A DNA stretch of 64,000 nucleotides, taken from Hymenobacter busanensis (GTDB lineage: Bacteria > Bacteroidota > Bacteroidia > Cytophagales > Hymenobacteraceae). The notes under the pieces were generated by a model. That model saw nothing but the letters and a program-made list of their open reading frames with translations, was not told the DNA's origin and made no database searches. Positions 18,453-26,599 of the stretch are shown here, in pieces. Numbering within the stretch: the stretch's first letter is position 1; each line of letters opens with the position of its first letter. The position numbers were made by a program, and so were the translations under genes. Where the stretch lies: positions 248,001 through 312,000 of the forward strand of contig NZ_VTWU01000007.1 in NCBI RefSeq assembly GCF_008727865.1. The letters run 5' to 3'.

Positions 18453-18932
18453 CTACACCGGCTTAAACTGCTCAAAGCCCTGGCGGCAGTCGTTGCAGTA
18501 GTGCAGGGCACGGCACAGCGTGGGGCCGAAGGGCGAGCGGAGCGTGGTGTTGTGGGAGCCGCAGTTGGGGCACTCAGCGTATTCCAGAATGTCCAGATCG
18601 ACGATGCCCTGGTGCATGGGCGGCGGCGAGAGGCGGTGGGCACGCAGGGCCTCGCGGCCGCGCTCGGTCACCCAGTTGCTGCTCCAGGCTTCTTCCAGCG
18701 ACATTTCTACGGTGAAATCGGCCACGCCGTGTTCCCGCAGCACGCGCTCCACGTCGCGGCGCATGTAGTCCATGGCCGGGCAACCCGAGAAGGTCGGCGT
18801 CATGCGCACGGTCACGTGGCCGGTGTCAGCAATACGCACGTCGCGGATGACCCCCAAATCCACGAGCGAAATCGTGGGAATTTCGGGGTCTTTGACTTCC
18901 AGGAGCCAGTCGAGTACGGTTGCCTTGTCCAT
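18453..18932 (-). CDS. paaD: Phenylacetyl-CoA epoxidase assembly protein PaaD
   Basis: PaaD is the MIP18/DUF59-family protein needed to mature the PaaABCE epoxidase. The 159-aa protein has the DUF59 core (LLEVKDPEIPTISLVDLGV, VTVRMTPTFSGCPAMDYM with the reactive-type Cys). Its C-terminal cysteine pairs are in AECPNCGSHNTTL and ALHYCNDCRQGFEQFKPV, a zinc-ribbon-like end typical of PaaD. The ATG at 18932 removes a low-complexity upstream extension. It is the last gene of the paaR-paaABCD operon, 103 bp after paaC. Confidence 0.93.
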   Translation of the reverse strand: MDKATVLDWLLEVKDPEIPTISLVDLGVIRDVRIADTGHVTVRMTPTFSGCPAMDYMRRDVERVLREHGVADFTVEMSLEEAWSSNWVTERGREALRAHRLSPPPMHQGIVDLDILEYAECPNCGSHNTTLRSPFGPTLCRALHYCNDCRQGFEQFKPV

Positions 18933-19035
18933 TTTAGTTGCCAGTTGCGGGTTGCCCGTTGCCAGTTGGGAGTTTTGAGGTGGTCGTAAGTTTGGAACGA
19001 ACGGACAACTCGTAACCCGCAACAGACAATTCCAA

Positions 19036-19791
19036 TTACCAGTCGGCGGTAGGGTCGAGGCGGAACACCTCGGCCATTTCGTCGAGCAGGGGTTGCAGGT
19101 GCTCGGTGTGTGCGCCGCCGCGGCCGCCGAAAACGGGCGTGAGCGTGGTCAGGTCGGGCAGCTCCAAGCTGGTTTGGGCCAGCACTTTCGTGATGCTTTC
19201 CTGCCAGCGGGCTTTCAGCGCGTCTTCGCCGGGAAAGATACCCTCGGCAATGATGGCTGCTTCCTGCGCCGTGGTTTCGAAGATGCCCAGTGCGTAGGGC
19301 AGCGTGTCGTTCAGCGCCTTTTGCAGCATTCCAATGGCTTCCTCAGTGCTGGTACCCAGTTGCTTCACCCAGGTGTTGGCGTGCAGCACGTGGTACTTCA
19401 GCTCACCTTTCAGCTTGCGGGCCACCTGGGCCAGCGGCTCGTAGCTGCTGGTAGCCAGCAGTTCGAAGCGCAACAGCTCGGCGTGGTCGAAAAGGAAGTG
19501 ACGAATGAGGCTGAAGGCGTAGTCGCCGATGGGCAGCTCTACCAGCTGGCAGCAGTGAAACTGCGGCGCGTTGCGGGTAAAGGCCACGGTATCGGGCTCG
19601 GCTTCGCCCAGCTGGTGCAGCAGGCCGTAGAGCTGCAGGCTGTGCCCCAGCTTGTCCTGCGCCATCGAGGAAAACGCAATGTCTTCTTCCAGAATGGGGC
19701 CGAGGCCGTTCCATTCGGAGTTGCGGTGGCCGAGGATGAGCTGGTCGTCGGCGAGGCGGTAGAGCAGGTCTTTGAGCGCGTCGGTGTTCAT
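19036..19791 (-). CDS. paaC: Phenylacetyl-CoA epoxidase structural subunit PaaC
   Basis: PaaC is the ferritin-like partner of the catalytic subunit PaaA and stabilises the oxygenase core. The 251-aa protein has the normal length. It shows the ferritin-like helices starting RLADDQLILGHRNSEWNG and EEDIAFSSMAQDKLGHSLQL, then ELKYHVLHANTWVKQLG. It lies 15 bp downstream of paaB in the same operon, with no promoter visible between them. Confidence 0.94.
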   Translation of the reverse strand: MNTDALKDLLYRLADDQLILGHRNSEWNGLGPILEEDIAFSSMAQDKLGHSLQLYGLLHQLGEAEPDTVAFTRNAPQFHCCQLVELPIGDYAFSLIRHFLFDHAELLRFELLATSSYEPLAQVARKLKGELKYHVLHANTWVKQLGTSTEEAIGMLQKALNDTLPYALGIFETTAQEAAIIAEGIFPGEDALKARWQESITKVLAQTSLELPDLTTLTPVFGGRGGAHTEHLQPLLDEMAEVFRLDPTADW

Positions 19792-19806
19792 CGGGGGAGG
19801 CAGAAA

Positions 19807-20481
19807 TCAGTTGGCAGGGGAGGCAGCTTGTTCCTGCTTGAATCGGTCGATGCGGTCCTGCACTTTATAGGCAATGGCGTCGCGGTACTTCTTCTCGGGC
19901 GTGGTACTCCAGATGTCGCGGTCCTCCTCGTCGGAAGTCAGCACATCGGCCCAACGCACCACCCACACGTTCACCACCGGGCGCTGCTCGCCAAAAGCCG
20001 CCTTGGCTTGCAGCAGCGCTTCGGCCGGCGAGGCGGCACGCACCATGCCCACGTGCACGTGTGCCTTGCCGCGCTTCTTGAGGTGAAAAATGGCGTAATC
20101 CTCTTCGCCGCGGGCATAGGCTTCGGCTTGCTGCATGCTCTCGTCGGGTGCCGCGCCAGCATGGGTCGGCAGGCTTTCCGTCAGCGTGTCGTACACCGAT
20201 TCGGTATCGCCGACGTACCTAGTCAGGCTGATGGCGCGGGTGGGCGTGACCCACATGCCGGTGCATGGGAATCGGCGGCTGTATTGCTCTTTGGCAAACA
20301 GAAACGCCACGTCGGCCGAAGGCGCGTGCACCGGGCCCACGTAGGCGTAGGCGGTGCCGTCTTTTTTCTGGTGAAAGACCTCGAAGGTCTCAAACTGGTC
20401 CAGCGCCTCTTTGGGCTCGATGGTCGGCTGCGAGTCGGGCAGCCCGAGCCGGGCAATGCGCGGGTCGAGGGAAGTCAGCAT
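19807..20481 (-). CDS. paaB: Tandem-duplicated PaaB (phenylacetyl-CoA epoxidase subunit B)
   Basis: PaaB bridges the PaaAC heterodimers. Canonical PaaB is about 95 aa and has one domain. This 224-aa protein contains two PaaB-like halves. The first has FEVFHQKKDGTAYAYVGPVHA and then MWVTPT (residues about 33-90). The second has AIFHLKKRGKAHVHVGMVRA and then VWVVRW (residues about 129-180). Both halves keep the order F-H-x-K-x, H-V-G, A-E-A and a W-V strand. The ATG at 20481 excludes an unrelated extension. It lies between paaA and paaC, where a single paaB is expected, so it presumably replaces it. The effect on complex stoichiometry is unknown. Confidence 0.9.
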   Translation of the reverse strand: MLTSLDPRIARLGLPDSQPTIEPKEALDQFETFEVFHQKKDGTAYAYVGPVHAPSADVAFLFAKEQYSRRFPCTGMWVTPTRAISLTRYVGDTESVYDTLTESLPTHAGAAPDESMQQAEAYARGEEDYAIFHLKKRGKAHVHVGMVRAASPAEALLQAKAAFGEQRPVVNVWVVRWADVLTSDEEDRDIWSTTPEKKYRDAIAYKVQDRIDRFKQEQAASPAN

Positions 20482-20592
20482 AACGGGGAAAGGGCAGGGG
20501 AGAAACGGCAGAACGAGCGAACGAACCGCGGCCAAAGTGGGGAAAACCTTCCGCCGCGAGTTCGTTGCTCATTCAACCCGTCGCCAACAGGC

Positions 20593-21591
20593 TTAGGCCA
20601 GCGGGCGAACGTACTTGGGAGCTTGCTGCTTGGCTTTGAGGGCGCGGCGCACCCAGGCGCCGTTGTCCTCGGCCGCACGGCGCACGGCCAGGCGCTCCTT
20701 GTTGCAGGGACCGTCGCCGTTAATCACGCGCTTCAGCTCCTCCCAATCGGGCTCGGTGTATTCCCAGCGGCCGGTTTCCTCGTTTTTGCGCAGGTTCGGG
20801 TCGGGAATGGTCAGGCCGATTTCCAGAATCTTCGGCACGTACATGTCGAGGAACTGCTGGCGGCAATCGTCGTTGGAGGCCATTTTTACCTTCCAGCGCA
20901 TCAGAATTTCGGTGTGCTGGCTGGCTTTGTCGGCCGGGCCGAAGAACGTCATGATGGGCGGCCACCAACGGTTAAGGGCTTCCTGCATCATGCGGCGCTG
21001 CGTGGGCGTGCCGGTGGCCATGTGCACCACGGCGTCGTGGCCGTACTTGAGGTGAAACGACTCCTCGGCACAAATCCGCTCCAGGGCGCGGCAGTAGGGA
21101 CCATACGAGCCCTTGGCGTTGGCCATCTGGTTGACGATAGCGCCGGCATCAATCAGCCAGGAAATGACGTTTGAGTCGGCCCAGGTGGGCGTGGGGTAGT
21201 TGAAGACGTTTGAGTACTTCGACTTGCCGTTGATGAGGTCGGTAATCATGTCCTCGCGCGTTTTGCCGAGGGTTTCGGCCGCCGAGTACAGCAGCTGCGC
21301 ATGGCCCACTTCGTCCTGCACCTTGGCCATCTGGGCCATTTTGCGGCGGAAGCCGGGCGCACGGGTAATCCATGTCCCCTCGGGCAACGAGCCGATGATT
21401 TCAGAGTGCGCGTGCTGCTCAATCATGCGGATGAGCTGCTTGCGGTAGAGCGCCGGCATGTAGTCGTCGGGCTCTATTTTCTCGCCGCGGGCAATGCGGG
21501 CCTCAAACGCGGCCAGCAGCTGCGGGTCCTCGTTTTCGAGGCCCGTGGAGGCGTTGGCCGGAATGTCGTGGGTGCTGGCAGATCCGTACAT
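20593..21591 (-). CDS. paaA: Phenylacetyl-CoA epoxidase catalytic subunit PaaA
   Basis: PaaA holds the di-iron site that epoxidises the ring of phenylacetyl-CoA. The 332-aa protein has the family blocks [29 protein letters not shown], seen here as [12 protein letters not shown] and [14 protein letters not shown]. The carboxylate/His pair follows in [19 protein letters not shown], and [15 protein letters not shown] is the second iron-ligand helix. Length and motifs are normal. It is the first enzyme gene of the operon, 54 bp after paaR, and probably is transcribed from the paaR promoter. Confidence 0.96.
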   Translation of the reverse strand: MYGSASTHDIPANASTGLENEDPQLLAAFEARIARGEKIEPDDYMPALYRKQLIRMIEQHAHSEIIGSLPEGTWITRAPGFRRKMAQMAKVQDEVGHAQLLYSAAETLGKTREDMITDLINGKSKYSNVFNYPTPTWADSNVISWLIDAGAIVNQMANAKGSYGPYCRALERICAEESFHLKYGHDAVVHMATGTPTQRRMMQEALNRWWPPIMTFFGPADKASQHTEILMRWKVKMASNDDCRQQFLDMYVPKILEIGLTIPDPNLRKNEETGRWEYTEPDWEELKRVINGDGPCNKERLAVRRAAEDNGAWVRRALKAKQQAPKYVRPLA

Positions 21592-21645
21592 GGCGTTGGT
21601 GGTGTGGAGTGCGTAGGAAGTCGAGGGGAAACGAGAACGGGCAGA

Positions 21646-22233
21646 TCAATTGGCCAAACCGCCCAGCAATTGGTCGGCGAGGCGTTCGGCAATTTGCTCG
21701 GCGCCCAGCTTGCCATCGGGGCGGTACCAAGAGGGCAGCCAGGCGAGGCTGGCCAGCAGGGTGAGGGCAGCAAAAGCGGGGTCGGGGGTGTGCAGCTCGC
21801 CGGCTGCTACGCCGCGGGCAATCAGTTCCCGGAAGCCAACCTCGTAGCCGTGGCGCAGCTGCAGGAACTCGCCGTGGGCGGGTTCGGAAAGGTGCCGCCA
21901 CTCGTGCATAAACACCGCCGACGCGTCGACGTGGTGAATGAGCACGCGCACGTGGCTTTCGATGGCGCGGCGCAGCTGCGTGGCCACGGGCGCCGAGGCA
22001 TCGGCGGTGGCGTTGCGCCAGCCGGCCATAAACTCGTCGGCCAGCCGGAAGCAGATGCGGTGCAGGATTTCCTCCTTCGAGCGGATGTGCGAGTAGATGC
22101 TGCCCGCCTCAATGCCCAGCGCCGCGGCCAACTCCCGCATGCTGGTGGCCGCGTAGCCGCGCCGCCGAAACAGCGCGGTGGCCGTCTGGTCGATTTGCGC
22201 CTTGCGCGAGAGGGTGGGAGAGGCGGTTTCCAT
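21646..22233 (-). CDS. paaR: TetR-family regulator PaaR
   Basis: This 195-aa protein has an N-terminal TetR HTH (IDQTATALFRRRGYAATSMRELAAALGIEAGSIYSHIRSKEE, seen as FRRRGYAATSMRELA and GSIYSHIRSKEE) and a helical ligand domain. TetR-type PaaR proteins repress phenylacetate genes and are released by phenylacetyl-CoA. The gene is first in the paa operon and its own promoter contains a matching palindrome at 22266-22279, so it likely controls itself and paaABCD. The ATG at 22233 is used because an alternative start at 22254 would overlap the -7 element. Confidence 0.88.
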   Translation of the reverse strand: METASPTLSRKAQIDQTATALFRRRGYAATSMRELAAALGIEAGSIYSHIRSKEEILHRICFRLADEFMAGWRNATADASAPVATQLRRAIESHVRVLIHHVDASAVFMHEWRHLSEPAHGEFLQLRHGYEVGFRELIARGVAAGELHTPDPAFAALTLLASLAWLPSWYRPDGKLGAEQIAERLADQLLGGLAN

Positions 22234-22251
22234 ACAGTGCTGAAGTCCCAA

Positions 22252-22285
22252 CAAATGTATGGTTCCTAACGTTCGTTAGCAACAA
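22252..22285 (-). promoter_or_regulatory. paa operon promoter with PaaR-type operator
   Basis: On the minus strand, TTG at 22280-22282 (or 22283-22285) is followed by a 20- or 23-base spacer and TACATTTG (22252-22259), a good Bacteroidota promoter. The palindrome CTAACGTTCGTTAG (22266-22279) fills the spacer, so a bound repressor would block RNA polymerase. It agrees with the pattern CNAACGNNCGTTNG that I recall for Thermus PaaR; that comparison is from memory. Confidence 0.78.
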
Positions 22286-22367
22286 TTTGTTGGCATCTAT
22301 TTAACGGCAAGAACTAAGGAGTATTCCTGCTTATTTGTTGTTTGCAGGCTGATTCTAATGTTGAGAA

Positions 22368-23006
22368 ATGAAGTTCTGTACGCAATTGCTTTTGGTATGT
22401 GGGCTGGCCAGTTGTGCTTCCGATTCCGGCTCTTCGCCTACAAATAATGGAGCTGATGCATTTATTAGCCATCCAAAGGCGGCTAAAGAAGTTGAGCCGG
22501 CTTTGGAAAAAGGGTCAAGAGAGGCGGTAAGTAAATTTCTGCAGTGGTATCAGGTACACATGCCGCAACTAGAGGCGCAATTGGCGGCGACAGTGAGCAA
22601 GCAGGGTCAAGGAGACACCGCGCATTATCAGGTGAATTTTGCGTTGGCCGAACGCTACGTACTCACCTTGGCAGAATCGAAGTTGTTCAGCAACCAGTTT
22701 CTGGCAGACCAACGAGCCCAATTTCAACGCAGCAACGCGACTCTTTTCCGCACCCGGCAGGCCTACGGGCCACCGGTTGGCTTTGAGTTCGGTTGGCTGC
22801 TTTACACACCTCAACCTGGCAAAGTACTGGCCAATGCCTTGCGGGCGAAAACAACGGAAGTCACTGCAACACCAGAGGGGCAAACTCGGGTACGGCTGTA
22901 CCTTCCGAGCAGTGGCTACTTGGATTTCGAAGTTGTCGAGGAATCGGGGACGCTCAGAATTGCCAGTATTATGCCCAACGGCATCGAGGTAGAGGCTGAG
23001 GGGTGA
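22368..23006 (+). CDS. Putative lipoprotein, unknown
   Basis: This 212-aa protein begins MKFCTQLLLVCGLASCASD, a lipoprotein signal with the lipobox Cys at residue 16. The rest is a mixed alpha/beta protein that includes AVSKFLQWYQVHMPQLEAQL and a C-terminal beta region (RVRLYLPSSGYLDFEVVEE). That arrangement resembles DUF3828-like periplasmic proteins, but the match is weak. Local GC is lower than in the neighbours. It is divergent from paaR and overlaps nothing; thiL follows 56 bp later. No function is assigned. Confidence 0.72.
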   Translation: MKFCTQLLLVCGLASCASDSGSSPTNNGADAFISHPKAAKEVEPALEKGSREAVSKFLQWYQVHMPQLEAQLAATVSKQGQGDTAHYQVNFALAERYVLTLAESKLFSNQFLADQRAQFQRSNATLFRTRQAYGPPVGFEFGWLLYTPQPGKVLANALRAKTTEVTATPEGQTRVRLYLPSSGYLDFEVVEESGTLRIASIMPNGIEVEAEG

Positions 23007-23062
23007 TATTGGGCAGGCGCAGCTGTTACCTTTGCGCCCCGCTCACCGTAGTGTCCGTTGCT

Positions 23063-24100
23063 ATGTCAGAACAAGTCACCCCGCTCAATCAAGTCGGCGA
23101 AATCGGCCTGATTCGCCTCATTCAGGATACCATCACGCTGCACCAGCCCAGCTCGGTGCTCGGCATCGGCGACGATGCCGCCATTCTGGCGCCACCCGCC
23201 GAGCACGACATCGTCGTCAGCACCGATTTGCTGGTGGAAGGCGTGCATTTCGACCTCTCGTTTTGCCCGCTCAAGCACCTCGGCTACAAGGCCGTGGCCG
23301 TGAACGTGTCGGACATTGCGGCCATGAACGCGCTGCCCACCCAGATTACCGTGAGCCTGGCCCTGCCCGGCCGGTTTTCGGTGGAGGCGGTGCAGGAATT
23401 CTACGAAGGCGTGCGCCTGGCCTCCGAGGCCTACCGCGTGGACGTGGTGGGCGGCGACACCACCAACTCGCGCGGTGGCCTCGTGATTTCCGTCACGGCG
23501 CTGGGCACGGTGGCCCGCGGGCAGGCCGTGCGCCGCTCGGGTGCCCGCGTCAACGACCTGATTTGCGTGACCGGCGACCTGGGCGCGGCCTACCTCGGCC
23601 TGCAGATTCTGGAGCGCGAAAAGCAGGCCTACCTCGCCGACCCCGAAACGCAGCCCAAACTTGACGCCTACGACTACGTAGTGCAGCGCCAGCTGCGCCC
23701 CGAGGCCCGCATGGACGTGATTCACATGCTGCGCGACCTGAACGTGACGCCCACCAGCATGATTGACATTTCCGACGGGCTGGCTTCCGAAATCATGCAC
23801 CTCTGCGCCGCCTCGGGCGTGGGCGCCACCATCTTCTCCGACCGCCTGCCCGCCGACCAGCAGGTGTACAACGTGGCCGACGAATTCCGCCTCGACCCGG
23901 TGATGTGCATCCTAAACGGCGGCGAAGACTACGAGCTGCTCTTCACCGTGCCGCTCACCGACTTCGACAAGCTCAAGAACCACCCCGACGTGACCATCAT
24001 CGGCAAAATCACCGAGGCATCGGAAGGCGCTATTCTGGCGGCGAAGGGCGGCAACGCCGTGCCACTGCGGGCGCAGGGCTGGTCGCACTTCGGAAGATAG
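23063..24100 (+). CDS. thiL: Thiamine-monophosphate kinase
   Basis: ThiL phosphorylates thiamine monophosphate to the active cofactor thiamine diphosphate. The 345-aa protein has the PurM/ThiL fold signature: GIGDDAAIL, STDLLVEGVHFDL, then AVAVNVSDIAAMNALP and VVGGDTTNSRGG, with SMIDISDGLASE and GGEDYELLF further on. The start MSEQVTPLNQVGE fits the family; a TACCTTTG -7 element lies at 23027-23034, 29 bp before it. The upstream lipoprotein gene ends just before that element. The gene is followed by a hairpin terminator. Confidence 0.95.
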   Translation: MSEQVTPLNQVGEIGLIRLIQDTITLHQPSSVLGIGDDAAILAPPAEHDIVVSTDLLVEGVHFDLSFCPLKHLGYKAVAVNVSDIAAMNALPTQITVSLALPGRFSVEAVQEFYEGVRLASEAYRVDVVGGDTTNSRGGLVISVTALGTVARGQAVRRSGARVNDLICVTGDLGAAYLGLQILEREKQAYLADPETQPKLDAYDYVVQRQLRPEARMDVIHMLRDLNVTPTSMIDISDGLASEIMHLCAASGVGATIFSDRLPADQQVYNVADEFRLDPVMCILNGGEDYELLFTVPLTDFDKLKNHPDVTIIGKITEASEGAILAAKGGNAVPLRAQGWSHFGR

Positions 24101-24118
24101 GCACTGCACCTTGTGAAA

Positions 24119-24158
24119 AACAGAAACGCCCGCGGCAGTTGTCGCGAGCGTTTCTGTT
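24119..24158. terminator. Hairpin terminator after thiL
   Basis: Arms AACAGAAACGC and GCGTTTCTGTT (24119-24129, 24148-24158) with a GC-rich inner stem lie between two convergent genes. Confidence 0.72.
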
Positions 24159-24174
24159 TGGTTCTGCTTCCGGC

Positions 24175-24549
24175 CTAATCCTCCGGGTAGGGCACGAAGA
24201 CGAACTTCGTGAACTCGCCGTCGGCGACGAAGAGGCAGCAGAATTCGTCGGGGTCTTTGTAGGCGGCCTGGAAGTCGTCGATGCGCTCGGGTGCGATGCC
24301 ACCCTGCTGCACGAAAATGTCGAGGTAAGAGGCCAGCACGTACCACTCGGTGGCCATTTCATCGGGCGAGATGAGCAGGGAGCCGAAGGGCACGGGCATG
24401 CGGGCAAACACGAAGATGGGGTACTTCGAGATGCCGCGCTTGCGGATTTGGTAGGAGGCTTCCTTGAGCGTATCCGATACCACGGCGAAGTCCTTGGTGA
24501 TGGTGCCGAGGTATTTGCCGCTCAGTTCGGGGTCATTGGCATAATCCAT
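24175..24549 (-). CDS. Conserved hypothetical protein
   Basis: This 124-aa soluble protein begins MDYANDPELSGKYLGTITKDFAVVSDTL and is seen as short blocks such as QIRKRGISKYPIFVFAR, MATEWYVLASYLDIFVQQG and a C-terminal FTKFVFVPYPED. It is acidic, has no signal peptide or membrane segment, and is likely a compact alpha/beta cytoplasmic protein. I do not recognise a named family, though the even composition and GC match the neighbours, so it is a real gene. It is convergent with thiL and lies next to an interspersed-repeat arm. Confidence 0.75.
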   Translation of the reverse strand: MDYANDPELSGKYLGTITKDFAVVSDTLKEASYQIRKRGISKYPIFVFARMPVPFGSLLISPDEMATEWYVLASYLDIFVQQGGIAPERIDDFQAAYKDPDEFCCLFVADGEFTKFVFVPYPED

Positions 24550-24578
24550 GGGTGGGGTGCGTTAATCGTGTTTAGCGT

Positions 24579-24609
24579 GTCATCCTGAGCGAAGCGAAGG
24601 ACCTTATCA
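24579..24609. repeat. Interspersed palindrome, copy 4 (single arm)
   Basis: One arm reading GTCATCCTGAGCGAAGCG and then AAGGACCTTATCAC is present. The opposite arm is missing apart from a short GTGTCAC. It lies 3' of the GIY-YIG gene. Confidence 0.7.
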
Positions 24610-24627
24610 CGTGTCACTGGAAAACAA

Positions 24628-24909
24628 TTAGACAATTAAGAACTCTCGTTCTGGGTTGAGCGAATCAATCAACAACTCCTTTTTAGCGCGCGTCCAGCCT
24701 TTCAATTCCTTCTCGCGGGCAATAGCCGTCATGCTGCTCTGATGCACTTCGAAATAAACCAGATTGTAGCAGAAATACCGCCCGGCAAAGGTTGCTGGCT
24801 GGCCTCGGTTTTCGTAGTGCTGAGCCAATCGAGAGGTCAGATTATTCGTCACGCCAATGTACAGTACCGACTTGGCCGGGTTAGTAGTGATGTACACGTA
24901 ATACGGCAT
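24628..24909 (-). CDS. GIY-YIG nuclease family protein
   Basis: This 93-aa protein is a minimal GIY-YIG domain (UPF0213/YhbQ type). YYVYITTNPAKSVLYIGVTNNL is seen as the YVYI and YIGVTNNL strands, with an Arg in TSRLAQH, and YFEVHQSSMTAIAREKELK holds the catalytic-type Glu near AREKELKGW. Such proteins are small DNA-cleaving domains of uncertain role. The ATG at 24909 begins the domain directly. The gene sits between copy 4 and copy 5 of the GTCATCCTGAG palindrome family, which may not be chance. Confidence 0.85.
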   Translation of the reverse strand: MPYYVYITTNPAKSVLYIGVTNNLTSRLAQHYENRGQPATFAGRYFCYNLVYFEVHQSSMTAIAREKELKGWTRAKKELLIDSLNPEREFLIV

Positions 24910-24930
24910 GATGACGGTAAAATAAATTCT

Positions 24931-25034
24931 GTCATCCTGAGGCGTAGCCAAAGGACCTTCTCATGGTAAACCGAGCCGTCTTTACGACAGCCGTTCAACT
25001 GGCATAAGGTCCTTCGGCTACGCCTCAGGATGAC
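24931..25034. repeat. Long interspersed palindrome, copy 5
   Basis: The arms start GTCATCCTGAGGCGTAGCC and end with the near-complement at 25034. The loop is about 40 bases. It lies between the GIY-YIG gene's 5' end and the rlmD 3' end. Confidence 0.82.
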
Positions 25035-25060
25035 GAATAACTTCTATGCTGGCTTCCGTT

Positions 25061-26473
25061 CTACTTCAGCTCCAGCAGCACCACGTTTTCTACGTGGTGG
25101 GTGTGCGGGAACATGTCCACCGGCTGCACGCGGGTTACGCGGTAGGTATCGGCCAGCAGCTCCAGGTCGCGGGCCTGGGTGGCGGGGTTGCAGCTTACGT
25201 ACACCACGCGCGGGGCGCGCAGCTCGATGAGGCGCTGCACCACGTCGGGGTGCATGCCGGCGCGGGGCGGGTCGGTGATGATGACGTCGGGGCGGCCGTG
25301 CTCGTCGGTGAAGTCCTTGGTGAGCACGTCCTTCATGTCGCCGGCGTAGAATTTGGTGTTCGGCACGCCGTTGATTTCCGAGTTCAGCTTAGCGTCTTCA
25401 ATGGCCTGCTCCACGTACTCGATGCCGATGACCTCGCGGGCCTGCTTGGCCACAAAGTTGGCAATGGTACCAGCGCCGGTGTAGAGGTCGTACACCAGCT
25501 CGGTACCCGTCAGGCCGGCGAAGTCGCGGGTGATTTTGTACAGCTCGTAGGCCTGCTCGGAGTTGGTTTGGTAAAACGACTTCGGCCCCACGCGGAAGCG
25601 CAGGCCTTCCATCTCTTCGTGGATGTAGGGCAGGCCCTTGTAGCACACCACGTCCAGGCCGTCGAGCGAGTCGTTGCCCTTGTCGTTGAGCACGTAGTTC
25701 ATCGACGTGACTTCCGGGAACAGCTCCAGCAGGTGGTCGAGAATGACGGGAATGAGCTGGTGCTGGCGGTAGAACACGGCCACCACCATCAGCTCGCCGG
25801 TGCTCTTGGCGGTGCGGATGGTGAGCGTGCGCAGCAGCCCGGTATGCTTGAAGAGGTTGCCGAAGCGCAGGTTGTTCTGGCGGGCGTAGTCGCGGAAGGC
25901 CAGGCGAATCTGGTTGCTTGGGTCGGGCTGCAGCCAGCAGTGCTGGATGTCGATGATCTTGTCGAAACGGCTGGGCAGGTGGTAGCCCAGCACGCGGCGG
26001 TCGTACTGCTGCGTTTCGTCCGCAATCTGCTCCGAGGTCAGCCAGCCATTGTAGCTGAAGGTGTATTCGAGCTTGTTGCGGTAGTAGGTCGTCTCCTTCG
26101 AGCCGAGGATGGGCATGATGTCGGGCAGTTCCACTTTGCCGATGCGCTGCAAGGTGTCGCTCACCTGCTGCTGCTTGTACTGGAGCTGGGTTTCGTAGCC
26201 CAGGTGCTGCCACTTGCAGCCGCCGCAGGTACCGAAGTGAATGCAGAAGGGCTGCACGCGCAGCTCGGAGTACTTGTGGAAGTGCACGGGCACGGCTTCC
26301 AGGAAGCTCTTTTTCGACTTGGTGATGCGCAGGTCGACCACGTCGCCGGGCGCTACGCCCGAGACGAAGATGACCAGGTTGTTGTGGCGCACCAGGCACT
26401 TGCCTTCGGCGACCATGTCTTGAATGACCACTTCGCGGAGGTCCTCCGCGGGGATTTTCTTCGGGTTGGGCAT
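25061..26473 (-). CDS. rlmD: 23S rRNA uracil-C5 methyltransferase (RlmD family)
   Basis: This 470-aa enzyme belongs to the TrmA/RlmCD family that makes 5-methyluridine in RNA with SAM. An N-terminal TRAM domain (about residues 5-60) precedes the iron-sulfur cysteines in PFCIHFGTCGGCKWQ and a later HCW. The SAM site is VYDLYTGAGTIANF, the motif DVIITDPPRAGMHP follows, and the catalytic nucleophile lies in VVYVSCNPATQARD. The -7 element TATCTTTG (minus strand, 26491-26498) is so close that the ATG at 26485 would be leaderless; the ATG at 26473 fits better. Which uridine it modifies cannot be told. Confidence 0.92.
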   Translation of the reverse strand: MPNPKKIPAEDLREVVIQDMVAEGKCLVRHNNLVIFVSGVAPGDVVDLRITKSKKSFLEAVPVHFHKYSELRVQPFCIHFGTCGGCKWQHLGYETQLQYKQQQVSDTLQRIGKVELPDIMPILGSKETTYYRNKLEYTFSYNGWLTSEQIADETQQYDRRVLGYHLPSRFDKIIDIQHCWLQPDPSNQIRLAFRDYARQNNLRFGNLFKHTGLLRTLTIRTAKSTGELMVVAVFYRQHQLIPVILDHLLELFPEVTSMNYVLNDKGNDSLDGLDVVCYKGLPYIHEEMEGLRFRVGPKSFYQTNSEQAYELYKITRDFAGLTGTELVYDLYTGAGTIANFVAKQAREVIGIEYVEQAIEDAKLNSEINGVPNTKFYAGDMKDVLTKDFTDEHGRPDVIITDPPRAGMHPDVVQRLIELRAPRVVYVSCNPATQARDLELLADTYRVTRVQPVDMFPHTHHVENVVLLELK

Positions 26474-26599
26474 TACATCGTTCACGGGTGCAAAGATAAA
26501 CCACGGATGCGAGCGGATTTTTCTGGATTTCGCGGATTTTGTGGACGGCCCGGGCTGCTGCTCGAACCGCTGGTATACCTGATGAACAAGCTATAAACG

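Noticed and set aside
19093-21174. A 693-codon plus-strand open frame across the paa genes
   Set aside because: It is an antisense shadow of GC-rich paaC, paaB and paaA, with no family motifs and a composition rich in Arg, Gly and His.
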